A stretch of DNA of 17,414 bases, from contig CAJLYG010000044.1 in NCBI GenBank assembly GCA_905210845.1, forward strand, positions 1 to 17,414, written 5' to 3'. The notes under the pieces were generated by a model. The model was not told the DNA's origin. It ran no database searches and worked only from the letters and a program-made list of their open reading frames with translations. The stretch's first letter is position 1. Every line of letters begins with the position of its first letter. A program made the position numbers and the translations under genes. This stretch comes from an uncultured Prevotella sp. (GTDB taxonomy: Bacteria > Bacteroidota > Bacteroidia > Bacteroidales > Bacteroidaceae). Shown piece after piece: positions 1-6,235 of this stretch.

Positions 1-876
1 TTCGCGCTCATCATTCCCCATAGCCGTGTCGCGGCTCTTCCCGATGGCATCGATCTCGTCGATGAAGATGATACAAGGAGCTTTCTCCTGTGCTTGCTTA
101 AACAGGTCGCGCACTTTGGCTGCGCCCATTCCTACGAACATCTGGACGAACTCGGAGCCAGAGATTGAGAAGAACGGGACGCCTGCCTCCCCGGCAACGG
201 CACGTGCAATCAATGTCTTTCCGGTACCCGGAGGACCCACCAACAGGGCTCCTTTGGGGAGCTTAGCCCCTAGGGAGGTGTATTTCTTAGGATCATGGAG
301 AAAGTCGACAATCTCTTTCAAGGTGTTCTTAGCCTCGTCCTGGCCTGCCACATCCGCAAAGGTCGTCTTCACTTCCGACTCCGCATAGATCTTGGCACCA
401 CTTTGCCCGAACGACATGAAATTGCCTCCGGCTCCGCCTTTGAGCAGCCTTTTTTGGAAATATCCCCATAGCAAGTACATGATAATGAAGGGAAGCACCC
501 ACCAGATAAAGAAGTCGAGAAGGGGTGAATTTTGCTTGGCAGGAACCTTCGTGAACTCAATCTTCCCACTTTTGTTCGGGCTTTTGGCTGCCAGTAAGCG
601 GTTGACGAGCTGACTGTCGTTCATGGATGTCGTGCTGTAGGTCTGTTCTTTCCCTTGCTTGTCATCCATGGTGAAAAAGATGTTGTCGTCCTTGATCTGT
701 ACTTTTTTCACCTTTCCCTTTTCAATATCAGAGATAAATGTGCCATAGTCGACAGCCGTTTGCTGCCCTACGTTTGGGAATACCAGTCCGTTGATCAACG
801 TCAACAGCAGAATACACCAAAATAGCCATACCCAGGAGAATTGTTTCTTAGGTTGTTGGTCTTTCTTTTGATCCAT
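1..876 (-). CDS. ftsH: FtsH, ATP-dependent zinc metalloprotease (3' part missing)
   Basis: FtsH is a membrane-anchored AAA+ protease that extracts and degrades membrane and regulatory proteins. The window holds its first 292 residues; the rest lies beyond base 1. Visible in order are a short charged N-terminus, TM1 (about 14-33), a periplasmic domain (about 34-118), TM2 (about 121-140), and the AAA domain with Walker A GPPGTGKT (214-221), the aromatic pore loop FVGMG (247-251) and Walker B IIFIDE (269-274). The sequence ends in GNDERE, the start of the second region of homology. The zinc-binding HExxH protease domain would lie outside. The start at 876 gives the usual FtsH N-terminus, with TM1 soon after a hydrophilic leader. 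The gene upstream on the same strand encodes a membrane glycosyltransferase and ends in a hairpin, so ftsH probably has its own promoter. The identification is secure. Confidence 0.97.
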   Translation of the reverse strand, partial: MDQKKDQQPKKQFSWVWLFWCILLLTLINGLVFPNVGQQTAVDYGTFISDIEKGKVKKVQIKDDNIFFTMDDKQGKEQTYSTTSMNDSQLVNRLLAAKSPNKSGKIEFTKVPAKQNSPLLDFFIWWVLPFIIMYLLWGYFQKRLLKGGAGGNFMSFGQSGAKIYAESEVKTTFADVAGQDEAKNTLKEIVDFLHDPKKYTSLGAKLPKGALLVGPPGTGKTLIARAVAGEAGVPFFSISGSEFVQMFVGMGAAKVRDLFKQAQEKAPCIIFIDEIDAIGKSRDTAMGNDERE

Positions 877-922
877 AGAATTCAGATGATAACGATTATA
901 CATAATATATCTTCTTTGCCAG

Positions 923-930
923 CAAATATA
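923..930 (-). promoter_or_regulatory. Candidate Bacteroidota -7 box for ftsH
   Basis: Reading the minus strand, TATATTTG matches the TAnnTTTG -7 consensus of the Bacteroidota housekeeping sigma factor. It would start transcription near 916, leaving about 40 nt of leader before the ftsH ATG. I see no TTG/TTTG at the expected distance upstream, so only the -7 half is supported. Confidence 0.4.
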
Positions 931-1004
931 CAAAAATTATGCTATATGTGTTCCCGTCTTCCTTAAAATAAGCTAAAAAACAAGGTGTGAGTGAATGAAA
1001 GAAC

Positions 1005-1040
1005 CAGAAAGGAAGGCGCGGAGGCGTTGGGCGCGCTTCC
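1005..1040 (-). terminator. Hairpin directly after the glycosyltransferase stop
   Basis: On the minus strand the stop codon is followed at once by GGAAGCGCG, a loop of about 11 nt, then CGCGCCTTCC. These pair over 9 bp with one bulged base, followed by a short T-rich stretch (TTTCTGG). The GC-rich stem fits an intrinsic terminator separating this gene from ftsH. The T-tract is weak, so readthrough is possible. Confidence 0.5.
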
Positions 1041-2327
1041 TTATGAGAGGAGAGGGTTCAGTGCCGGCATGGCACAACCAATGAAGAAGAGGGCGAGAAA
1101 CATGCCTACGGCCAATGTCCGCAAAGGGTCGGTGAAGGAATGATCATGGCGAAGTTGGTACAAGGTCCTGGCACCTGAGAAGGAGAAACAGGCTGCCGCC
1201 ATCCAGATCAAGCCGTTGCCTAAGATGGGGAAGGAGAGAAGGGTATACCCAAGGGCGATGGCAGGGAAGACCAGGCAGAGCAAAGCAGCCGGAATGCCGA
1301 TACAGATCCTTACCCATTTCCTGTCGGCAAACCGGGACATCAAGCTGACTGTGAGGAAGACCGCAAAGGGGAATGTGGGCAGGAGATAGATGGGAAGCTT
1401 CGCGCTGATCACCGATAAGAGAAGGAACGATAGCACGACAGAGCATAGCATGAACTTCTGAAGGTCGGATAACTGAAGATGTCGGCGGACGCATTCCACG
1501 ATGATGGCCACTACCAATAACGACCATGGCGCCAGTTCGTACCATATTGAAATCAGGTAGAAATAGAAAGGCTGCTCGTGGTGGAAGGCATGGAAAGCAC
1601 GTCCGAAGGTTTGATGCAGGAATAGGTCATACATGTAAGCGCTTCCCCCTTCCTGATAGCTTGCTGTAAACCAGATCGCGCACCCGATGATGAGCACTAT
1701 CCAAGTGCGCAAGTCCCAGTAATGCAAGAACTGCTTGCCCTGATGCTTATAGACAAGGAATCCCACGATGGACACAAGGGGGATCAGCAGTCCGAGTGGA
1801 CCTTTGGTGAAAACGGCGAGGAACAAGTAGATGGGGAAAAGCCATCTGTCCTTGCCCGTGCCTTGATGCTGATATCTCTTCCAGAATGTATAGAGAGCGA
1901 GGATGATGAACATGGACATCAGCATGTCCATCCTTGCCACGATTGAGGCTGCGATGAAGTAGACGCTGCTCATGAGCATCAGGCGCGCGGTAATGCGTTC
2001 CTTGTCTGTGAGTCCTGTTCCCATCCACTTCTCCATGGTATGGGTGATGATAACGGCAGGAATGAAAGAAAGCAATGACAGTTCCCATACTAAATACTTC
2101 CCCGATATCAGCCTGCACAGGATGATCAACCATATATAAAAAGGTGGCTTGTCAGCATAAGGCTCACCGTTGAGCGTAAAGGCAAACAAGTTTCCCGACC
2201 GCAGGGCAGATTCTGCTATATGGACATATCGGAGTTCATTGTCAGGCGTCAGGTCTCTCAATAGGATCATTGGGAGGAAGGCGATCAAGATGACGATCCA
2301 TAAGATATGACTTTGTTTCATACTCAT
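1041..2327 (-). CDS. ArnT/PMT-like membrane glycosyltransferase
   Basis: This is a polytopic inner-membrane protein of 428 residues that resembles the GT-C glycosyltransferases ArnT (GT83) and PMT (GT39). These use a polyprenyl-phosphate sugar donor to modify lipid A, proteins or surface glycans on the periplasmic side. Supporting motifs are TPDNELRY (27-34) in the first outer loop after TM1, where the family carries its catalytic acidic residue, and YADKPPFYIW (57-66), the family's KPP segment. Multiple hydrophobic helices follow to the C-terminus. The open frame extends 91 codons further upstream, but that extension is not membrane-like and crosses the divergent promoter region. I therefore start at 2327 (the second ATG, at 2321, is equally possible). 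The donor and acceptor cannot be told from sequence. No lipid A or capsule genes lie next to it here. Confidence 0.8.
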   Translation of the reverse strand: MSMKQSHILWIVILIAFLPMILLRDLTPDNELRYVHIAESALRSGNLFAFTLNGEPYADKPPFYIWLIILCRLISGKYLVWELSLLSFIPAVIITHTMEKWMGTGLTDKERITARLMLMSSVYFIAASIVARMDMLMSMFIILALYTFWKRYQHQGTGKDRWLFPIYLFLAVFTKGPLGLLIPLVSIVGFLVYKHQGKQFLHYWDLRTWIVLIIGCAIWFTASYQEGGSAYMYDLFLHQTFGRAFHAFHHEQPFYFYLISIWYELAPWSLLVVAIIVECVRRHLQLSDLQKFMLCSVVLSFLLLSVISAKLPIYLLPTFPFAVFLTVSLMSRFADRKWVRICIGIPAALLCLVFPAIALGYTLLSFPILGNGLIWMAAACFSFSGARTLYQLRHDHSFTDPLRTLAVGMFLALFFIGCAMPALNPLLS

Positions 2328-2364
2328 GATGATGGTTCTTACTTTTATACATGATTGATGCGCG

Positions 2365-2372
2365 CAAAGATA
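2365..2372 (-). promoter_or_regulatory. Candidate -7 box for the glycosyltransferase gene
   Basis: TATCTTTG on the minus strand matches TAnnTTTG. The predicted transcript start near 2358 leaves about 30 nt before the ATG at 2327. No clear -33 TTTG/TTG is visible at 19-21 bp. The same octamer serves the divergent gene at 2471. Confidence 0.45.
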
Positions 2373-2446
2373 ACAGGCAATTCTGTAGATTTTTTGAAGA
2401 TTTGCCCCTTTGGGCATACAACTTCTTATCATTGTATCCAATTTGC

Positions 2447-2478
2447 CTTGGCGTTGCCATGGAAATTGCTTATCTTTG
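2447..2478 (+). promoter_or_regulatory. Promoter for the MBL-fold gene
   Basis: CTTG (2447-2450), a 20-bp spacer and TATCTTTG (2471-2478) match the Bacteroidota -33/-7 layout. Transcription would begin near 2485, giving a leader of about 75 nt before the ATG at 2560. This supports the downstream start over the in-frame ATG at 2410, which would lie upstream of the transcript start. Confidence 0.6.
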
Positions 2479-2559
2479 TGCCATAAAGCAAAGGCAGCGG
2501 GAGCAAGGCAAACAGGCATCTTCGCTGTTACCGTTTTACTTAGAAAGAATGTTCGGAAT

Positions 2560-3834
2560 ATGAAAAGATCTCTTGCGCTCGTACTTCTTGTACCCTTCAT
2601 GCTCGTTGTCAGAATGAGTGCTCAGATCCCTCAATGGAAAAAGGGATACTTAGACATACACACCATCTTCACTGGGCATGGGAACAGCCAATACATAGTG
2701 TTCCCCGACGGGACGACCCTGATGATAGATGCTGGCGATCATCGGACTGACCCTTATAACCGGAAGTATGCCCCGATGAGATGCTCTCCTATCTATCCCG
2801 ATTCAACCTTCACCGCAGCCAGTGCCATTGCGAATTATATCAGGCAGGCACAAAGTGGGCAACACGAAGGCATTGATTATTTCCTGATCACCCACTTCCA
2901 TTCTGACCATTACGGAGAGGCGAACCCTGTCTTCCCCATGTCGTCCAAAGGGAATTATATCCTGAATGGATTGACGGAGCTGGCAGAGTATATTCCCATC
3001 CATACCATTGTGGACAGAGGCTATCCTCAATATGCATTTCCTGTCGACATGCGGCATCGGGTAAACGAAGACGGGAGCCCTAAGGATCCGTCTTTTCATA
3101 ATTATCTTCAGTTCATCCAATATCAAATGGAGAAGAAGGGACTGAAAGTGGAAAAGTTTGAAGTGGGCAGCGATCGGCAATTCGTCCCTTTAGGGGCTTG
3201 GGAAAAAACCTATCCTTCGTTCAGTGTGAGGAACATCAAGGCTGGGAATATCATGTGGACAGGCAAGGGAAGAAAGACGAAAGCGCTCTTTTCGAAGGAA
3301 GACTTGATGGGAAACACCAACAAGTTTAATGAGAACCCCCTGTCCTGTGCCATCGTCATTCGATATGGCAGCTTCGTTTATTATGCAGGTGGGGACAATA
3401 CCGGACTGTATGATCAGGATCACAAGCGTTGGTTTGACGTGGAAACCCCGATGGCTAAGGTGGTTGGCAAGGTGTCGGCGATGTCCTTGAACCATCATGG
3501 GAACAGGGATGCAACGAACTTGAATTTCCTCAATGCACTTGACCCAAAGGTAGTGATCATGCAATCTTGGAGTTCTGACCATCCCGGACAAGAAGTGGGG
3601 CAACGCTTGATCTCCCCGAATGTCGGTACTCGCCATCGCGATATTTATATGACAAGGCTGGATCCCTTGACAGGCCTTGGCATCGGACCGTGGTTTGAGA
3701 AAGACCTCAAAGGAAAGTTAGGACATTATTTGCTTCGTGTCTATCCTGATTCGAGCTATGAAGTGTACACGTTGGATTGTACCAAGAAGGAGATCTCCGT
3801 CTTGTCCCAATCGGAACGTTATCAGGCTCAATAG
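2560..3834 (+). CDS. Secreted metallo-beta-lactamase-fold hydrolase
   Basis: A protein of 424 residues with an N-terminal signal peptide (about 1-22, ending SAQ), so it is exported to the periplasm or beyond. The hydrolase signature HFHSDH (112-117) is the HxHxDH metal-binding motif of the MBL fold. Upstream, DGTTLMIDAGDH (50-61) is the usual strand before it. Later, YYAGGDN and SLNHHGNRDATN supply the probable further metal-ligand Asp and His. This arrangement is closest to the ComEC/Rec2-type MBL branch rather than to true beta-lactamases, but the protein lacks ComEC membrane helices. The substrate is unknown; a phosphodiester, a lactone or another ester are possible. The start at 2560 is chosen because it begins the signal peptide and follows the promoter at 2447-2478. 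It converges with the PL8 gene, leaving 30 bp between stops. Confidence 0.8.
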   Translation: MKRSLALVLLVPFMLVVRMSAQIPQWKKGYLDIHTIFTGHGNSQYIVFPDGTTLMIDAGDHRTDPYNRKYAPMRCSPIYPDSTFTAASAIANYIRQAQSGQHEGIDYFLITHFHSDHYGEANPVFPMSSKGNYILNGLTELAEYIPIHTIVDRGYPQYAFPVDMRHRVNEDGSPKDPSFHNYLQFIQYQMEKKGLKVEKFEVGSDRQFVPLGAWEKTYPSFSVRNIKAGNIMWTGKGRKTKALFSKEDLMGNTNKFNENPLSCAIVIRYGSFVYYAGGDNTGLYDQDHKRWFDVETPMAKVVGKVSAMSLNHHGNRDATNLNFLNALDPKVVIMQSWSSDHPGQEVGQRLISPNVGTRHRDIYMTRLDPLTGLGIGPWFEKDLKGKLGHYLLRVYPDSSYEVYTLDCTKKEISVLSQSERYQAQ

Positions 3835-3864
3835 CGTGAGGTAGTTATCCGGGGAGGATCGTTG

Positions 3865-5868
3865 TCAGAAAGCAATGCTCTTGATGATGCGGAATCCCTG
3901 TTGGGTTTGCTCCATGCAGTAAATGCCAGGCTGGGAGATAGACAAGGGCTTGCCTTTGACACGGAGGGAAGCAGGGCGATAAAAGACAGCCCAATATCTT
4001 CCCTTCAAGGCTTTGCCTGTCACCATCTGGACGACATTCGTGTTTTGAACGATGTCTACGTCTTTCTCCTTGAACATCACGATGGAGGAAGAAGTGGCTT
4101 GGGGAAGAATGGCATAGGCGTATGTCTGAGCCTTGGGCTTGACTCCATGATGGATCACAAGGGTCATCAAGGTATCTTGAACCTCCTCAAAGGGATACAT
4201 CCTCATATTGTTCGACCAACTACCGGTCTTTAGGGCGTGTTCCGCTACGATGGTCATTCTCTCCAAAGGGATATATCCAATGCTGTGATGCAAGAACCGT
4301 TCTTTCCCTTGCAAGCGTTCTGCCTTCTCGATCGACCTCCATTGCCTTCCATTGAAAACGGTCAGCTGACCTTTGGCCAACCGTTGGTCCATGCAGGTGG
4401 TCACGGCGAGTGAACTGTCGGCTTGGATACCAGAGCCTAAGCAGAGAACCATTTCCGGTGTGAAGATCCAACATTTATGCGCTTTAACACCGTCCCTGTC
4501 ATATTCCATGGCACTCATTCCATAGCATCCGTCGCTGATTCCACCGACAAGGTTGCTATTGTTTCGCTTCTTGCTGAAGACAACAGGGCGCGAGGATTCA
4601 AAGGCTGTCACACCTGGTATCTTCCTCCAGTCCCAGATAGGGAGGGCATCCATATACGCATTGTCTGATGTATAGATATACATGCCGCCATCTCCCATGT
4701 AGTTTCCCAATGCATTGTCTTCATTGACATATTCTGATCCAATGGTACGCGAGGAGGACATGCGCAAGGATGCCATCCAGTTAGCCATGCGGTGGACCGT
4801 ATAATCGGAATAGGAAAAATGCTTATGCCCGATGAGGTCGTTCCCTTGGAGCGGAAAATCACCTATTCCCATCTCCTCAGCGGCAAAAGCCAGGCAGTAT
4901 CCTTTATGGATGGAGCCGTTATGGAAGAGCTGGCGACCTAAGGCATTGATGTCCATTTGGCGATGCCAGATCGTCCAGCGGAATCCATCGTTGATGAGAT
5001 GGGTCAGGATATTTGTCTGGGCATCTGACATTTGATAGGATGTCCCCTGAAATAGCTGATAGAAAAAAGCCATGCTTGACAGGAAAGCCATGCCGTAGTT
5101 GCCAAACTGTAATTGCGGTCCGTGTAGCTGATAGCTCCAGTCGGGTTGGATTCCCTCCGTGCCATGGTTGCGGATTTCAGAGAAGATCGTGTCCCTTGCC
5201 TCTCTAACCAACTGCTCGTCATTCTGCAGAAGTCCACGGATCATGACATTCGAAGCCTCCCAAACCTTGTTCTGTCCTGTCATTCCGAATTTAGATTGTT
5301 TCATGATCTCTATGGCTCCTTGCTTCTCTTTCTCTGTCATATGGTCTTCAAAGAGCAGGAATGCTTGCCCGAAGGACCGGGGTACGCCAATTTGGTTATA
5401 CCACCAGTTCAAGCATTTGGGCTTTTTCTCAATCCAAAAGTCGATCAGTTGATGGATGGCATCCCTCAGGGTATCACGATGATAATAAGGAGTGGTAGGC
5501 GACTCGTATAGCTTGCACAGTTCCAAAACACGCTCAGCATGTTGCTTTGGCTGCCATCCACTGCGCTTGGTATCCTGATAGTCGATATCCGAAAATGAAC
5601 CATCGGGGCGCACTTTCCCCACGTACTCCTCAATGGCTTTCAAGTCGAAGGGATATCTGTTCATCAATTCCTGGACCATCTGGTCGCTGACGATCTTTTC
5701 CTTGGGTATCTTAACCAGGGCAGCCATGAGCGTATCGGAATTGTCGGAAGCTGGGATCAGCATCTTCCTGTACTTTTTCTTGATCTGGATCAGTTCCTGT
5801 CCCTGCATGGGAGAAGCACCCCAGAACAGGCAACAGCAGGTGATAAGGATAAAATAAGGTATTTTCAT
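3865..5868 (-). CDS. Polysaccharide lyase family 8 (chondroitin AC/hyaluronate lyase-like)
   Basis: PL8 lyases cleave uronic-acid-containing glycans (chondroitin, hyaluronan, xanthan) by beta-elimination. This protein has 667 residues, close to the roughly 700 of Flavobacterium chondroitinase AC. It has a signal peptide (about 1-24), an alpha/alpha-toroid N-terminal half and a beta-sandwich C-terminal half. Motifs are NWWYNQIGVPR (154-164), TGQNKVW with the probable catalytic Asn200, HGPQ with His249, GNYG with Tyr258, GRQLFHNG with Arg312, NEDNALG with Glu383, and HHGVKPKAQTYAY (573-585). The His-Tyr and Tyr-Arg spacings (9 and 54) equal those I recall for chondroitinase AC (His225, Tyr234, Arg288), so the enzyme looks catalytically complete. 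The start at 5868 begins the signal peptide and lies just below the promoter; 17 upstream codons are excluded. The exact substrate is not resolvable. No sulfatase or unsaturated glucuronidase gene (GH88) is present in the window. Confidence 0.9.
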   Translation of the reverse strand: MKIPYFILITCCCLFWGASPMQGQELIQIKKKYRKMLIPASDNSDTLMAALVKIPKEKIVSDQMVQELMNRYPFDLKAIEEYVGKVRPDGSFSDIDYQDTKRSGWQPKQHAERVLELCKLYESPTTPYYHRDTLRDAIHQLIDFWIEKKPKCLNWWYNQIGVPRSFGQAFLLFEDHMTEKEKQGAIEIMKQSKFGMTGQNKVWEASNVMIRGLLQNDEQLVREARDTIFSEIRNHGTEGIQPDWSYQLHGPQLQFGNYGMAFLSSMAFFYQLFQGTSYQMSDAQTNILTHLINDGFRWTIWHRQMDINALGRQLFHNGSIHKGYCLAFAAEEMGIGDFPLQGNDLIGHKHFSYSDYTVHRMANWMASLRMSSSRTIGSEYVNEDNALGNYMGDGGMYIYTSDNAYMDALPIWDWRKIPGVTAFESSRPVVFSKKRNNSNLVGGISDGCYGMSAMEYDRDGVKAHKCWIFTPEMVLCLGSGIQADSSLAVTTCMDQRLAKGQLTVFNGRQWRSIEKAERLQGKERFLHHSIGYIPLERMTIVAEHALKTGSWSNNMRMYPFEEVQDTLMTLVIHHGVKPKAQTYAYAILPQATSSSIVMFKEKDVDIVQNTNVVQMVTGKALKGRYWAVFYRPASLRVKGKPLSISQPGIYCMEQTQQGFRIIKSIAF

Positions 5869-5888
5869 GCCGTCATGTTTTGATGTTG

Positions 5889-5920
5889 CAAATGTACAAT
5901 TATTCTTGATATTACTCAAG
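5889..5920 (-). promoter_or_regulatory. Promoter for the PL8 lyase gene
   Basis: On the minus strand CTTG (5917-5920), a 20-bp spacer and TACATTTG (5889-5896) form a Bacteroidota -33/-7 pair. Initiation near 5882 would give a very short leader of about 14 nt before the ATG at 5868. Confidence 0.6.
5905..5920. promoter_or_regulatory. Small inverted repeat over the PL8 -33 element
   Basis: CTTGA (5905-5909) and TCAAG (5916-5920) are perfect inverted arms 6 bp apart, and the right arm coincides with the -33 element of the lyase promoter. This could be an operator half-site pair. Five-base arms also arise by chance. Confidence 0.25.
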
Positions 5921-6085
5921 GATCTTTTCCTTCTTTTAATGATTTTTTTGTGTGGAGTGCCTCTTCCATTCCCAAATTCCTGTATGGAGAATGCCCTTCA
6001 GGACCCTATTCACCGTCTTGGTCAGTCTATATTTCCAAATAGGGAGACCTGTTTGTAATTTGCTAATTCTCAAGATATTATGAAA

Positions 6086-6098
6086 TTTGAAGTTCAAA
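6086..6098. promoter_or_regulatory. 13-bp palindrome upstream of the susC promoter
   Basis: TTTGAAGTTCAAA is a perfect palindrome with 6-bp arms around one central base. It lies 26 bp upstream of the -33 element and about 70 bp upstream of the predicted transcript start, a typical place for an activator site. Binding by the SusR-like regulator encoded at 14681 is a guess. Confidence 0.35.
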
Positions 6099-6127
6099 AA
6101 CCATCCATATTTTCTTTTGATGGTATT
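6097..6127. promoter_or_regulatory. Imperfect inverted repeat reaching the susC -33 element
   Basis: AAAACCATC (6097-6105) and GATGGTATT (6119-6127) pair at 8 of 9 positions across a 13-bp gap. The right arm overlaps the -33 TTG of the susC promoter, so a protein bound here would touch the polymerase site. No independent support. Confidence 0.3.
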
Positions 6128-6156
6128 GGAAAGAAGCGGATTAAACTCTAATTTTG
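6125..6156 (+). promoter_or_regulatory. Promoter of the susC-susD-GH5-GH3 operon
   Basis: ATTG (6125-6128), a 20-bp spacer and TAATTTTG (6149-6156) match the Bacteroidota -33/-7 consensus. The predicted start near 6163 gives a leader of about 73 nt before the susC ATG at 6236. It would lie just upstream of the alternative ATG at 6182. Confidence 0.6.
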
Positions 6157-6235
6157 CATTTGTCAAACTGGAACTATCTTTATGTTCCTGCCTGATCATG
6201 AAAAGTCGAATATCTATAATGTAAACTACAATCTT

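Larger units (their letters stand above)
5869..6235. other. Divergent intergenic region between PL8 and susC
   Basis: This 367-bp non-coding stretch is AT-richer than the genes beside it. It contains the outward promoters of the lyase (5889-5920) and of the susC operon (6125-6156) and several short inverted repeats. The minus-strand open frame at 5936-6199 has no recognisable protein features, so I see no gene here. The size leaves room for one or more regulator-binding sites serving both directions. Confidence 0.6.

Noticed and set aside
2328..2600. N-terminal extension of the glycosyltransferase to 2600
   Set aside because: The extra 91 residues are not membrane-like and overlap the divergent promoter and the start of the MBL gene; the ATG at 2327 directly precedes the first membrane helix.
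3835..3864. A shared terminator between the convergent MBL and PL8 genes
   Set aside because: The 30-bp gap shows no stem with a T-tract in either direction.
5921..5935. AAGG/CCTT hairpin near the lyase promoter
   Set aside because: The arms are only 4 bp and lie in a low-complexity CT-rich stretch, so they are not meaningful.
5936..6199. An 87-residue minus-strand open frame in the divergent intergenic region
   Set aside because: Its composition is not protein-like, it crosses the susC promoter, and no motif, signal or start context supports it.
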